Of a stretch of DNA of 64,000 bases, positions 1 through 11,727 are shown in pieces. The notes under the pieces were generated by a model that saw nothing but the letters and a program-made list of their open reading frames with translations, did not search any database and was not told the origin of the DNA. How positions within the stretch are numbered: the stretch's first letter is position 1; each line of letters opens with the position of its first letter. The stretch is from positions 31,705,554 through 31,769,553 of the forward strand of contig NC_054704.1 in the NCBI RefSeq assembly GCF_016097555.1. The letters are read 5' to 3'. The DNA comes from Gigantopelta aegis (lineage: Eukaryota; Mollusca; Gastropoda; Neomphalida; Peltospiridae). The position numbers and the translations under genes were made by a program.

Positions 1-2081
1 AAAACAACATTTTATATTTAAACAAATTCTTTACTGTGAAAATAGCCTTGCTACATGATCAACGTAAGTGACAACAAACAACCCTATAAGTTGGCAGTTA
101 GTAATAAATACCAGATAAGGCTCTGGTCAGGTAAAATGGAAATAACAGTTAATGGGTATTATGGGTATCGATAACAAGATGTTGCACGATAACATGTTCT
201 GAAGTTCCAACTGTTAAAATAAAGTAAAAAAAGCAAAACTACTTTTATGATATGGTCGATTCGTTTGCTATATTATACCGTTATGAAATGAGTATGGTAC
301 TAAATGACTTTTTACTAGGGTATGAAATTACCAGGACCACCCCACTATTAAGAAGTCCCACCAATTGTCATTATAGTGTAGTTTCACTGTACTTTTTTTT
401 ATTCATTCATAAAACTTAATTCTAAGGGTTTACCCAGAGGCATATAAAAATCCACCAGCCATAGGATCAGTGATTTAAAAAATGTATCAGCAACAATTAA
501 AAATTGACTAAGCTCTACAATTTTACAAATAGGAATACTCGGATATGTCACCTAAAGACAGGGATAGAGCTTAAACACCATTAGCTTGGGGGATGGGGGT
601 CCAGAATATTAGTTTTTTTTACTATCCCAAAACCCATAGGAGTTGGGCTACTATAATCTAGAATCCTTGATGTATTCACACCTCTAATAGGTGTGACAGG
701 GCTTTCATACCTAATTAGGCGCAAGGCCCACAATACCCTTTCCGTTGACAATGGTCTATTACTAATTGTCATAGACAACATGCCTAAAGTGTGATAGCAT
801 CATGTCACCCCCATGAGAGATCAAAGAAGCCTAGCCCCTGATTTTTATTAGGGTGACTTTAAAAAAGTACCTCCAAATAGCATATTAAAATTATTTACCA
901 CTACTATTTATTCACGTCCAAAAGGTAATTTTTTGAAGACTTACAAAAGCAACAATTATTTTTTCCAACACAGATGACCCAGATATTGGCTGCTATCAAC
1001 CAAGTAAAGCGTTATTCTCTACTTGTATAATTACTATAAAACTGTAGTGTCCACACCAATTAATTATCTGTTACATCCACTCTGAACAGTTAAGTCACCA
1101 ATCAACAAAAGAAACACATTTGTTTCATTTCTGCCTTCATTTCTGTCCTTGATGCAAGACCCTTTTTGAGAAATAGACATCCTTTTGGTTTTGACTTGAG
1201 CTTGAGCATCAAAGAAACATTGCCAATATGAAATTGAAAACTGCCTGCTTTGAAGTGATGTCATTGGTGTTTAATTCATGTTCTACATTTGTGTTTAATG
1301 ACCGTGTTCTTATTACATGAGATATGACCATTTGTTCTTGTGGTTTTTTTTAGCAAACTTATTTTTATTTATTGAGGTGGCGATTTACAAATAAAGGCCT
1401 AATTTCTTTGAAAATGTTTGTGGTCTTAAATAACATGTGCCTAATATTTTCAGTCAAACACAGTACTAACAGATCACAATAAATATTATGTAATAATTAT
1501 AATTTTAAAAATATAATACAACTTAAATAAAAATTATTAAAGAAATATAAAATAATAATAATAAAAACAACACGATCTGCTGGTTCGAAACACTAAAATG
1601 TTTTCAACCCACTACCTTGTCCCCTCTTATTTTGGCTTGATTTGAGAACAGATAATTGTAGATATGCATTAAACTGGTACTAAAAATATAAGCGCTGTAA
1701 ATAAAAAAAAATCCTAGGTAAAGGCCTACTTAATTCATTGTGTAATTTTACTTTTAAACAACACACTGAATAAACCTTAATTGTGGCATTTTTGTGAAGA
1801 TTGTTTTTAGGGGTAGAGAACTGTTCTGAACTTTCGTGACATAAAAGACTGTTCTCAACTGATTTCGATACCTGTTGGTAAAACAAATGGATCTGCCAGT
1901 CAAGCTTGAGTGTGCAGCTTCCTGCTCTTCCGCATACTTGTATGGTGAATGATATTTAAGTTTGTATTGTTTTATGCCTACATACTGTGCTGGGACGTTT
2001 TAGAAGTGTAGAGTATACAGATAATCTCCAACTTTAAAAACTAAACTCTTGTAACATTTTTTACTATTTTATATTTACAGG
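1..2081. other. Non-coding region upstream of the first zinc-finger gene
   Basis: I see no recognisable coding exon here. The right end is the 3' end of an intron: a pyrimidine- and T-rich tract ending in TTTACAG at 2081, just before the zinc-finger gene's start codon. The stretch 441-516 is similar to 44634-44704 in a TPR intron (shared text around CAGTGATTTAAAA and CAATTAAAAATT), so it is a fragment of a dispersed repeat. An AT-rich low-complexity patch lies at about 1480-1570. The non-coding first exon and promoter of the zinc-finger gene should lie in or left of this region, but I cannot place them. Confidence 0.6.
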
Positions 2082-2096
2082 TGTTGAAATTCAACA

Positions 2097-4724
2097 ATGG
2101 GTCGACCAAAGAAATCAGCCGTTTGTAAAACTTGCAAAAGAGGGCCAACAAATAAAACATCTTTGAAAACTTGTGGTACACAAACTGAATTGAAGTTGGA
2201 TGAGCTGGATAAAATAATTTCCTTCTTTCTTTCTTCAAGTGACAAAGCATGCAGAGAAGCACAACAAACTATACATCAAGTACAAGCACCCAGTTTGGAA
2301 AGCCGGGATGGTGACTTTGAGGTCAGCAGTGACTTGGAGGATTTCACACCTGTTAAAAATGAAAGTTATCATGATGGAAATATGGCATTACCAAAACAGG
2401 TATTGCATGACGATTCAGATGATGATGGTACTGATAATGTGAATTCCAGTGGAATCCAGGCAGTAGCAGTAGTCAGCAATGAGGAAGAGAATGAGGGGGA
2501 AGATCTGGACTATCTGGAGCACATCACACAAGATTGGGAAGAAGCAAAACAGAATTCTGATGATAGTGAAACTGCAACCGAATTATCTACCCCTGAGAAG
2601 AAACAGAAAAAACCATCGACACCTGGTTCACAGGAAGTTAGGAAAAGCAGCCGGCTGGCAGAAAAGTATCCTTCTGGCAAGAGTTTTGCAAATCCTAAAA
2701 GAAAACGTAAAGTTACTGACAAGAAAAAGAATATCATTGCTTTGAAGAAAAAACACTTGGCTTCCTTGCGGCTAAAGCCTAAAACTGAGGCTGTGGTAAA
2801 GGGCATTCAAAAGACAAGATCACTAGACTGCTTGCTTTGTGGCATGAGCTGCAAAACATTACGGGAACTCACTGAACACAAAATGGAGAAGCATGAAGGG
2901 AGAGTTCACAAGTGTGATGAGTGCGGAAAAGCATTCAGGAATGTTACCAGACTTCAGATCCATCTTCGATGCCATACTGGGGAGAAACCATATGCCTGTC
3001 CCGATTGTCCAAGATGCTTCCCTGATCCATCAAACCTAAGCAAACATATTCAGACCATTCACGAACATCCTCACCGGTGTGATAATTGCCGATCACGTTT
3101 TGCAACAGAAACGGAGCTGTTGGTACACCAAGAAAGCAGTTGTAGAAAGAAATATGACAGTCTTGGCAGAAAACTGACATCAGAGTTAACCCCAAAGTCT
3201 GGACAAAGAATTGTCAAAAAGGCTAAATGTGAAAAGTGTGGACGTGAAGTTCTCAACCTTCGTACTCACATGTTGACACACACCACTGACCGACCGTTTA
3301 AGTGTGACCAGTGTGAGTCTGTTTTCAAGTCAATATATGATTTAAAAAAGCACAAGATCAGACACAGAAGTGATAAGCCTCATTTGTGTGAACAATGTGG
3401 GAAAAGTTTCAAACACATCTTTGCCATCAAGGCACACATGAAGATACACGAGGAACCACCAGTTAAAGAGGTGCATCCGTGTAAGGAATGCAACATGGGA
3501 TTTGCAGAAGCAGAGCTATTGGCAGCTCACACTGAATGTCACTTGAACAGTTTGCCTTTTAAGTGCCTTCTTTGTGACAAAGAGTTTGAAACTCCTCCCG
3601 AGTTGAAAGCTCATGTCATCACCCATCCTGCAGCAAGGATACCTGTCAACTGTAATTACTGCGACAAGCTTTACCCAACTCTTCCTAAGATGCAAGTACA
3701 CAGACATACACACGTGTCTTTTCATATGTGCAGCTTCTGCAGCAAGAGTTACTCTAAAACTAGTGAACTGAAACGCCATGAGGCAACACACACAGGTGTC
3801 TTTAATCATATATGCGAGCTATGTAACAAGGGATTTGTACGTCCAGACCAGCTGAAAAAACACATGATGGTTCACACTGGAGACCGCAGGTTCAAATGCG
3901 AAACCTGTGAGCGTTCATATATAACGGAGGATACTCTAAAAACACACATCAAGTTGGTCCATGGTCCCAAGACTTACGTCTGTACCATTTGTGGGAAGAG
4001 CTTTGCGGTTGAAAAAAGGCTTCAGTTTCATATTGCACGTCATCTGGGTAAAAAAGACTACAAATGCGATGTCTGTGGTAAGGCCTTTGCTGACCCATCC
4101 GATTTGCCTCAACACAAAAGAATTCACAAACTAGTGAAAAACTTCCCTTGTCTTTTGTGTCCAAAGGCATTTTATGCTCAAAAACACTTGGATACACACT
4201 TCAGAGTTAACCACAAGAACAGAATGCAGAAACTAATACATACTTGTGAAATTTGTGGAAAGGTATTTCCTAGAGAGTGGAAACTGAAGCGGCATCATAG
4301 TGTCCATGAAAACAGGAGTAGTCGTATTCATTATTTGAACAAGCCCAATGCTCCCACAATAATCAAGCTTGAGCCAATTGATGAACCTGACCTGACAGAC
4401 CTTGCAGAATCCACCTCCATGCTACAAAGCATGGAAAACGTGGAACTAACAGAGACTCTTGCAGTTCAATGTAATATGTGTGGGGCATCATGCGAGACCA
4501 CCGAGTTGAGTGCAACTGAACCCTTTTTGTGTGGCTTGTGTGCACAAATTGATGTATCTTCCGATGAAAAGACATCTGTATTTACATTCACCGGTCAGGA
4601 GATTTTCAAGTGTAACATGTGCCAAAAGACATTTGCTTTATTGGACAATTTTCTTAACCATCTACAAGAGCATCCTGAATTGGAAATAAAAATAGAAACT
4701 CTTCCAACTGAAATAGACAATTGA
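2097..4724 (+). CDS. Poly-C2H2 zinc-finger protein, 875 aa (paralogue of the 20354-23059 gene)
   Basis: A nuclear protein predicted to bind nucleic acid; the target is unknown. A splice acceptor (ATTTACAG) lies 15 bp before the ATG, so the coding region is one exon behind a 5'-UTR intron. Residues 1-45 carry a small Cys pair and then TCGTQTEL with a short predicted helix (LDELDKIISFF). Residues 60-240 are an acidic, then Lys/Arg-rich linker with a likely nuclear localisation signal (PKRKRKVTDKKKN). About 17 C2H2 fingers fill residues 245-736; some are linked by classic TGEKP/TGDRR linkers and the fourth is degenerate. A C4 motif (CNMC...CGLC) is at 790-815, and an isolated finger at 837-858 is followed by EHPELEIKIET near the C-terminus. 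The same N- and C-terminal signatures in the minus-strand gene mark them as one family. I do not recognise a named orthologue. Confidence 0.93.
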   Translation: MGRPKKSAVCKTCKRGPTNKTSLKTCGTQTELKLDELDKIISFFLSSSDKACREAQQTIHQVQAPSLESRDGDFEVSSDLEDFTPVKNESYHDGNMALPKQVLHDDSDDDGTDNVNSSGIQAVAVVSNEEENEGEDLDYLEHITQDWEEAKQNSDDSETATELSTPEKKQKKPSTPGSQEVRKSSRLAEKYPSGKSFANPKRKRKVTDKKKNIIALKKKHLASLRLKPKTEAVVKGIQKTRSLDCLLCGMSCKTLRELTEHKMEKHEGRVHKCDECGKAFRNVTRLQIHLRCHTGEKPYACPDCPRCFPDPSNLSKHIQTIHEHPHRCDNCRSRFATETELLVHQESSCRKKYDSLGRKLTSELTPKSGQRIVKKAKCEKCGREVLNLRTHMLTHTTDRPFKCDQCESVFKSIYDLKKHKIRHRSDKPHLCEQCGKSFKHIFAIKAHMKIHEEPPVKEVHPCKECNMGFAEAELLAAHTECHLNSLPFKCLLCDKEFETPPELKAHVITHPAARIPVNCNYCDKLYPTLPKMQVHRHTHVSFHMCSFCSKSYSKTSELKRHEATHTGVFNHICELCNKGFVRPDQLKKHMMVHTGDRRFKCETCERSYITEDTLKTHIKLVHGPKTYVCTICGKSFAVEKRLQFHIARHLGKKDYKCDVCGKAFADPSDLPQHKRIHKLVKNFPCLLCPKAFYAQKHLDTHFRVNHKNRMQKLIHTCEICGKVFPREWKLKRHHSVHENRSSRIHYLNKPNAPTIIKLEPIDEPDLTDLAESTSMLQSMENVELTETLAVQCNMCGASCETTELSATEPFLCGLCAQIDVSSDEKTSVFTFTGQEIFKCNMCQKTFALLDNFLNHLQEHPELEIKIETLPTEIDN

Positions 4725-5630
4725 TTGAGTCTGTCACAATACTGATCAATATAGATGAATTTAAATACTCTCTTATTTGGGCATTGCATGATTGGGTGAT
4801 ATTTTACAAAAGATTTGGAATGTACGCACCATATGTACAGGATTGTGCTCATGTATTTGCATGACAGCCTAATATTTTGTGAGTGTCATTATTGTTTGTT
4901 TTGTATTTATTTTTTAAGTTTGGTAAGCAGTCATGCATGGCTAAATCTGGTTAAGTTAAAAAGTCAACAAGTTATTTATTAAACTTCAAAAATAGAAACC
5001 CAGTTATTTTGTAACAGAATATCAATTATGACATGAAATTCATTCACCAAATATTGGTATTATTACTTGGATCATACAACATATATACATGTACCAGTAT
5101 ATTTTTTTAAAAACCTATACAATTAAAACATTGTTTTCTAGTTTTAAACATTTTATTCACAGTAAAGTTAAAAGAAAATATTAAACTTTTAAAGACTGAA
5201 TGATTTCTAAACTTAGGAGCAACTTCTTAGTTTTTTTTCTGGTTGGCCCCCAAAAAACAAAAAATCAGCCGACATGTGACATAGTTCTTTTTGACTAGTT
5301 ATCCTTAATTGCTTAATGCAATGACAAGATTTCAACGGATATGCTACAAACATTAGTATATATTTAGCAAATAATCCCATGTTCTGTCAGCTTGTAATGG
5401 TAGTATGAATATTGTGAATATCTCTCTACTGCAAAAGTTGGGTATGTTGAGATTTCATGGCCATGTATATATGTTTTATTATATGTTTTTGTAATATTTT
5501 AGTACAAACAATTTGTACTATAACTACATAAATCTGGCTTAAAATTAAAGTGTATATGAATTAAAAAAGTTGATCTCGAGTTGTTTTGTCTTTTCTTAGG
5601 AGCAAGTAGGGTAGAGTCAAGATAATATCT
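4725..5630. other. 3' UTR and intergenic DNA after the first zinc-finger gene
   Basis: This AT-rich stretch has no credible coding region. The first few hundred bases are presumably the 3' UTR of the zinc-finger gene. I cannot choose a polyadenylation site with confidence. Confidence 0.5.
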
Positions 5631-5643
5631 CCTCCCCCGACAG

Positions 5644-6167
<524 letters not shown>

Positions 6168-6172
6168 GACAG

Positions 6173-7769
6173 ATAGTTACAAGGTGTATATAGAATCCTG
6201 TTTTAGGTCTGGCTATATAAAGAACCTAAAGTTGAGCATTTTTACAATATAGTAGACATCTGCTATTCTACTCAGTTTGTCAAGGATCATCTAGATTGGT
6301 GTTGATGTGTTCAACATTAATGACTTAATCATACTAATGTACAACAGTTAAATGTTTATTGTATACTGATGGCGAGAGTGTTTAGTATTGTGATAGGTTA
6401 CTTACATTTTTCTTCCGGGATCACATGAAAATAACACCTGGAAAGCTAATGATGTCATTAACAGTTGGAACAGGCCAAGTTTGATGGTTCAAGGGTCTAC
6501 AGTTAAATTGTAGCCAGGTATTTTTTTCAAGAAATAACAAATATACAGTTAGTTCCTTCGAAAAACAATTCAGTTTATAATGAACATAACCATATGGAGT
6601 TTTTAGATTTGTGGGTGCTATTGGCTATTTGATTCCCCCAAATGTTTAATTTTTAACCTCGGGCTAACTCCTAACTCTGAAAGGACATTTGCGAGATCAA
6701 ATGAACAATAACGCCTGCAAATCTTTAAAAACTCCATATGGTTATTTCCTCAATGATTGAAAAAACCCATCCATTAAGACGAAAGGCCGTCCTACATTAG
6801 CATAGCGAAGTCAGCAGCAAAGAATCACTTGCAATGAATTACCATATATACATACCCACACAGCGCAGCATATCAACGTCGGGGTTTTTCCCCCGATCGT
6901 TCCAAAAGCGATTTTTGCTGCTTGCTGCTCTGACGAGCACAGAAATCCCAAGTTTATGGTGTGATAATGTAATATTTTAGGTCTTCCACCAAAAAACCCC
7001 ACATACCAATGACGAATATCTTTATTTTACTGAAAAACAATGCCAAAAAAAAAATTAACGAAGAAAAGTTGATCATAGAGGTGCAGAAACACCCATGCAC
7101 ATACAACATCCAATCGGTTAATTACAAAGACACGGAAATGGCAGCCAATGCCTAGTCAACAATGTCGTGTACCCAAAACTTCCTCTTGCATTTTTTATCA
7201 AGTAATCTTCTATACAAATACATTAAAACCAATTTACTCAAAATTATCATCCTGGGAGCCATGTTTTTAAATCAAATCTGTTTTTCTTTTCCTCTTTTCA
7301 GATTTTTTTCTCTCTTTTATTTCTGTTTGACACGTTGCGTATATGTGGGCATTTTTAAAGAAATGACATTCTTAAATCCGTGACAGTATGCCTTTAATAT
7401 CAAAGCAATGGTTAGAAAATCTCCCTCCTTTATCTTTCAACGGACCATTTAAAATGTGCCTAATTTCTTGCATTAAAACTATGCACCTTTTTCCCCTTTG
7501 GCATTAATCTTACGGGACAGTCAAAATTCCATAGCATCAAACCCACCCTTCACCTGTTACTGACCTGAGTCAGGCTGCTGGTGCTCTCTTGCACCTGCCA
7601 GTTCAGGCAGTCCCTTCTCCCACCCACCCCAACCCTTTCTTGTTCTGGACGGAGGAGCCGGCACCTGTGCCCATGACAGGTGTGCGCTAAAAGAAGCTTG
7701 CTCTGAATGTGCACGTTAAACCCTGTGACCCGAGCCGACACAAATACCTGAAAAATCAACTGAAGCTTG
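6173..7769. other. Non-coding DNA with a segment repeated in inverted orientation at 23290-23640
   Basis: Positions 6370-6750 resemble the reverse complement of 23290-23640; shared text includes AACAGGCCAAGTT, GGTTCAAGGGT and CAAATATACAGTTAGTTCC. Within it, 6587-6750 is a small inverted repeat with arms of about 45 bp (CCATATGGAGTTTTTAGATTTG and its imperfect reverse complement), which looks like a MITE. The rest, 6750-7769, has no credible gene. Confidence 0.6.
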
Positions 7770-7771
7770 TA

Positions 7772-9292
7772 TACTCTGTCAAAAAAGAAATGCATAGGCG
7801 AAATATTCATGGAATTATCTCTTTAATACAAAGTGGCATAATTTCATTATTTATGATTGTATCACAGTCCAATTTGACATGAGTATGTGACAGTGTTCTT
7901 TCTATGGACTGACGGCAGTGGAGGCATTTTCATCACCAAACGGCGTCGCATGAGGGCGCTGAAATCAGTACATTGTGTGGCACCAGCAGCAGCAATCACT
8001 GCACGACATCTCCTTGGCATAGACTGAATGAGTCTCTGAATCCGGGCATGTGGAATCCTAGCCCATTCTTCCTGCAGTGCATGTGACAGATGCGGAAGCG
8101 TCTGAGGCTCCGGGTCACGCTGGTGTACACGTCTGTCCAGTTTGTCCCATAGATGTTCAATGGGGTTGAGATCTGGTGATCTTGATGGCCATGGTAGCAC
8201 ATTAATGTTCTCATTATGTAGGAAATCCATTATTACACGTGCTGTATGCAGCCTGGCATTGTCCTCCTGAAAGAGTTCTATCTGTCAATCTAAAATGGGA
8301 AGCATGTGACGGCAAAGAATTTATCCCGGTAGCATACAGCTCTCAGGTTGCCTTGTACGAACACAGGTTCACTTCTGCCGGTGTATGAGATGGCTCCCCA
8401 CAACACTCCCTCCAACGAATCTGTCAACTTGGGCGATGCAGTTGTTGGCAAAACATCAATTGCGGCATCTATAAACACGTTGTTGTCCATCACATTGCTG
8501 TAGAAGGAAACGTGACTCGTCGCTGAACTATCCTCACCACCAGTTTCCCCAAGTTCCACCCCTGTACATTCGTGCACTAGCAAACACGTAAATGTCGATG
8601 TTGTCGCAGGACGGGACCAACATATGGTCTCCTAGCCCGTAAACCAGCTTCTCGAAGTCCGTTCCAAATGGTTTGTGCAGACACCCTTCTCAAACCAGGT
8701 ATGCGTCCAGCAGTGTTCGTTGCTGTGGCAGTTTGGTGATGCAAGTGCAGAACCCAGATGCAGGAATCTTGTGCTGCAGTTGTTATGTGAGGTCTTCCAC
8801 TTCTAGGCCGGGCTTCAGCTGATTGAAACTGCTGGTACCCAGAGGCATGAAATGGTGTTCTGATGGATGTTCATGTGGTGTGCGACTGCTGACTGCGGTT
8901 CACCTAACTGGAGGCGGCCTATTGCAATGTTTCGATTCGGCAGGCTTAGTCTTGGCACCTTGTAACTTGTCTACGTCGAAATGGAAATGAGGGATCATTG
9001 CGAGCATTGGAGCTTTAAATACCCATCACTACCCCAATATTTCTCTCCCCCCCCCCCATATTTCATGTGCATTCGCCAAAAGCTGACCATTTCACGCTGA
9101 TTTCCTGCAATTGTCGCACGTGCGTTAAATTTGTCTTAGGGTACATTTGGGCATGCTGTCCCATTCCAGGAACATTAACAAACATGGTCATTCAGCAACA
9201 TTGTAAAAAAAAAAAAAAAACCCTGATATTTTGTAAAATCAAACACTTTTCTTCTTTCCCTATCACCTATGTGTTTCTTTTTTGACAGAGTA
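7772..9292 (-). mobile_element. Tc1/mariner-type DNA transposon, decayed
   Basis: The left end reads TACTCTGTCAAAAAAGAAA (7772 on). The right end is its reverse complement (TTTCTTTTTTGACAGAGTA, ending 9292). The terminal inverted repeats match over about 28 bp and both ends are flanked by TA, the Tc1/mariner target. The element is about 1.5 kb and encodes a broken transposase on the minus strand. Confidence 0.93.
7862..8960 (-). pseudogene. Tc1-like transposase, broken by frameshifts and stops
   Basis: The enzyme would cut and paste the element by DDE chemistry. The N-terminus reads from about 8960 (PRLSLPNRNIAIGRL, a helix-turn-helix start) and its first codon appears to be GTG instead of ATG. 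The second catalytic Asp is in DESRF at about 8508-8521, and the C-terminal block SPDLNPIEHLWD, near 8160, holds the last catalytic region. The longest open pieces are 8230-7862 and 8583-8290, but the latter is largely out of the true frame. The copy cannot make a full enzyme. Confidence 0.88.
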
Positions 9293-10397
9293 TATTTATT
9301 TATGAAATGGTTTACATGTAAAATCATATACCCAATAGCAAGTGACTGGACAGTCATAAAATTTTAGTTCCCTTGAATCAAATTTAGACACTGTATCTAA
9401 AGTTTGTTTGTTTTGTTTAACAGCACCACTAGAGCACATTTGGTAATTCCGACACATAGTCATAAGTGGAAACATTTTTCCTAATGCAGCAAGGGATCTT
9501 TCATATGCACTTTTCCACAGACAGGAAAGCACATACCGCAGCCATTGACCAGTTGTGGTGCACTGGTTGGAATGAGAAAAACCTCAATCAATTGAATGTA
9601 TCCACCAGCGCAGCGCAAGCTCCTCAAGTGAGCACTCAACCGACTGAGCTAAATACCACCCCCGAATATAATGTATGCAAATAACCAAGGAAAAAAGTAG
9701 TACAGACAATTTAATAATTTTAATTCAATTATAAATTCAAAAACAATATTAATTCATTTGAAATGGTACATGCAATGTTCACACCTCCAATACCAGGTAC
9801 TAGTCCCATGGTACCATAACATCAAACTTGTAAAAACAAGAAACCATGCACACAGTGGGATTGTTCAAATACCAGTGGTACACATATCTCAGGCCTATAT
9901 TATGTCATGGGGTGCCTGGTGGTGCCTCTCACTTGACATTATGACAGATGGATTCTGAAAAACATGATTACCTCATCTAAAACACAAGTGTCATTAAAAA
10001 CATCAATGAAAAGAGCAGGAGATAGTAGTTTTTAGTACCCCATTCCACATGCCATAAGCCCTTGATCTTTGCACATAGGCCTTAGTTGCCTTCATATTTT
10101 GTAGAACTTGAATGGCAATTATTAATAATGTGTTAGAACTGAAATTCTACTTTAAATGCAGCTGAAAGGCTATTTAAAGACCATTTCAGTATAAACATGT
10201 ATATTACCAATACATGAGAAAATGCAAAAATTTCCAACTGATCACAAGAAAAAGCAAAAGGCAACTTTATTATTCACCACCCACTGAATAAAATGTACAA
10301 CCATGTTCTAAAAAATATTTCAATGTAACCTTTTTGGGAAGGTTTCATATTATTACAGCTGTGAATATCCTAAATGTATGCGATATTAGTCACTAAT
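9293..10397. other. Non-coding DNA with one SINE
   Basis: Apart from the minus-orientation SINE at about 9409-9665 I see nothing recognisable. The stretch 9670-10397 is AT-rich with no credible coding region. Confidence 0.5.
9409..9665 (-). repeat. tRNA-derived SINE, minus orientation (subfamily with TTTAGCTCAGTCGG head)
   Basis: The tail, seen reversed, is TTTGTTTTGTTTAACAGCACC at the left. The core contains GCAAGGGATCTTTCATATGC. The right end is the reverse complement of a tRNA-like head, TTTAGCTCAGTCGGTTGAG, an A-box-type sequence. The same head occurs in plus orientation at 59514. Confidence 0.85.
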
Positions 10398-10402
10398 GTC
10401 TG
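10398..10402. repeat. Target-site duplication of the LTR element, left copy
   Basis: GTCTG directly before the 5' LTR; the identical 5 bp follow the 3' LTR at 16213-16217. Confidence 0.92.
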
Positions 10403-11562
10403 TGTGACGGAACATGCTCTTAATTTTGTTTTCGCCTGTGTTTTAGAGGGCCGTGTGCAGTTCCAATATGCACATAAGACCATGTGGCCAGTAGTTACGT
10501 AATAACTCCAGTAGTGCTGTTTATGACCAGGGGATTGCTCGCGGAATGGCGACACCCAGTCTGGCGATCTAAGAAAATATACCGACTCTGGGAGGTGGAA
10601 ATATCAGATGATAGGTGAGGTACCGCGTTGTGCCCCCAGGCGATATTCGCCGTCTTTGAGAGTTTTGAATAAATAGCTAGGATTTTAGATATATCAGGGA
10701 GAAACATAGGAAGGCTCCAGGGCATCGGTCCATCCAGACTGGTAATTATATATTTTCTGCTCTGTGTATAACCTTGATGTGATTGATGTGACTTTAAATA
10801 TTTTAATACTGTATTATACCAATATTATTTAGACGGTGCTGCCGGTCATCTGACGCAGTATACTGTAGGCTCACCGTTCTGATATATATATATATAGCTT
10901 AGCCAGTCATCCTAGAGGACCTAGGTAAACTGTAGGTTATTGTCTTTATTGTGATAGGTACCAGTATTAATTCTGTGTTACAAGGTTACTGAATGAGTAG
11001 TAAGGGTTAATTAAAAATTAACCAGTTAGGAATAGAGTTGTAATTCCTTTATTAATCAAGTTCCCCTGGAAGCGTTTCTCAATTATCACACGTTACTGAA
11101 CGAGTAATAAGGGTTAATTAAAAATTAACCAGTTAGGAATAGAGTTGTAATTCCTTTATTAATTAAGTTCTCCTGGAAGCGTTTCTCAATTATCACACAT
11201 GTGGGTGTTGTGTCACGGTGAAGTGATTAGCATATTGTGTAAACTAGACACCTAGAGATTAACTAAGTGATCAGTTCTGGGTTGTTATTATTTGTTGTTG
11301 TTAATTAACTACTGCGGCAGTACATTTGTCAGCGTAGGTTAATACAGATTCCAAAGTGTATTGTGTTTTTGTTGTGTTTTCTAGTGAACTAAACGTGCTA
11401 TAATTATATATACTTTATATAAGATCTTATCTCTGATCATACCTAGATGAGCCAGCGGGTATAACTGCCTGTTACAGAGAGATCTAATAGATATACAGTT
11501 AGGAGAGAAATTTGGACTATCGTGTTTCATTCAGTTACGGGTATTATAGGATCCCCGTGACA
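10403..11562 (+). repeat. 5' LTR (about 1,160 bp)
   Basis: It runs from TGTGACGGAACATG to CCCCGTGACA and closely matches 14998-16212. It contains a TATA-rich stretch, an AATAAA-type signal (GAATAAATAGC near 10667) and an internal 107-bp tandem duplication. Relative to the 3' LTR it lacks about 14 bp after TTCGCCTGTG and a duplicated block of about 38 bp. Confidence 0.95.
10985..11198 (+). repeat. 107-bp tandem duplication inside the 5' LTR
   Basis: Two units begin GTTACTGAAYGAGTARTAAG at 10985 and 11092. Each holds the inverted repeat GGTTAATTAAAAATTAACC. The same pair is in the 3' LTR at 15632 and 15739, so the duplication predates this insertion. Confidence 0.93.
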
Positions 11563-11574
11563 GGAGTAGAAATT

Positions 11575-11592
11575 TGGGGGCTCGTCCGGGAT
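11575..11592 (+). promoter_or_regulatory. Primer-binding site, proline-tRNA type
   Basis: TGGGGGCTCGTCCGGGAT, 12 bp after the 5' LTR, is the same 18-mer used as the tRNA-Pro primer site by gammaretroviruses. It would prime minus-strand DNA synthesis. The 12-bp gap from the LTR is longer than usual. Confidence 0.85.
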
Positions 11593-11727
11593 CTGAAACG
11601 GGGCATGCATATTTAAAAAAGTATTGTTTGTAAATGGGGGCGTTATAAATTATTTTTACAAATTAACTAGAAGTAGCAACGTTGTTCACTAGAAAATTAA
11701 TTAATAATAAGTGCGTCATATCTAAAC

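Noticed and set aside
2510..4852. Several minus-strand frames of 60-98 codons across the first zinc-finger gene
   Set aside because: They are shadows of a clear C2H2 coding region on the plus strand.
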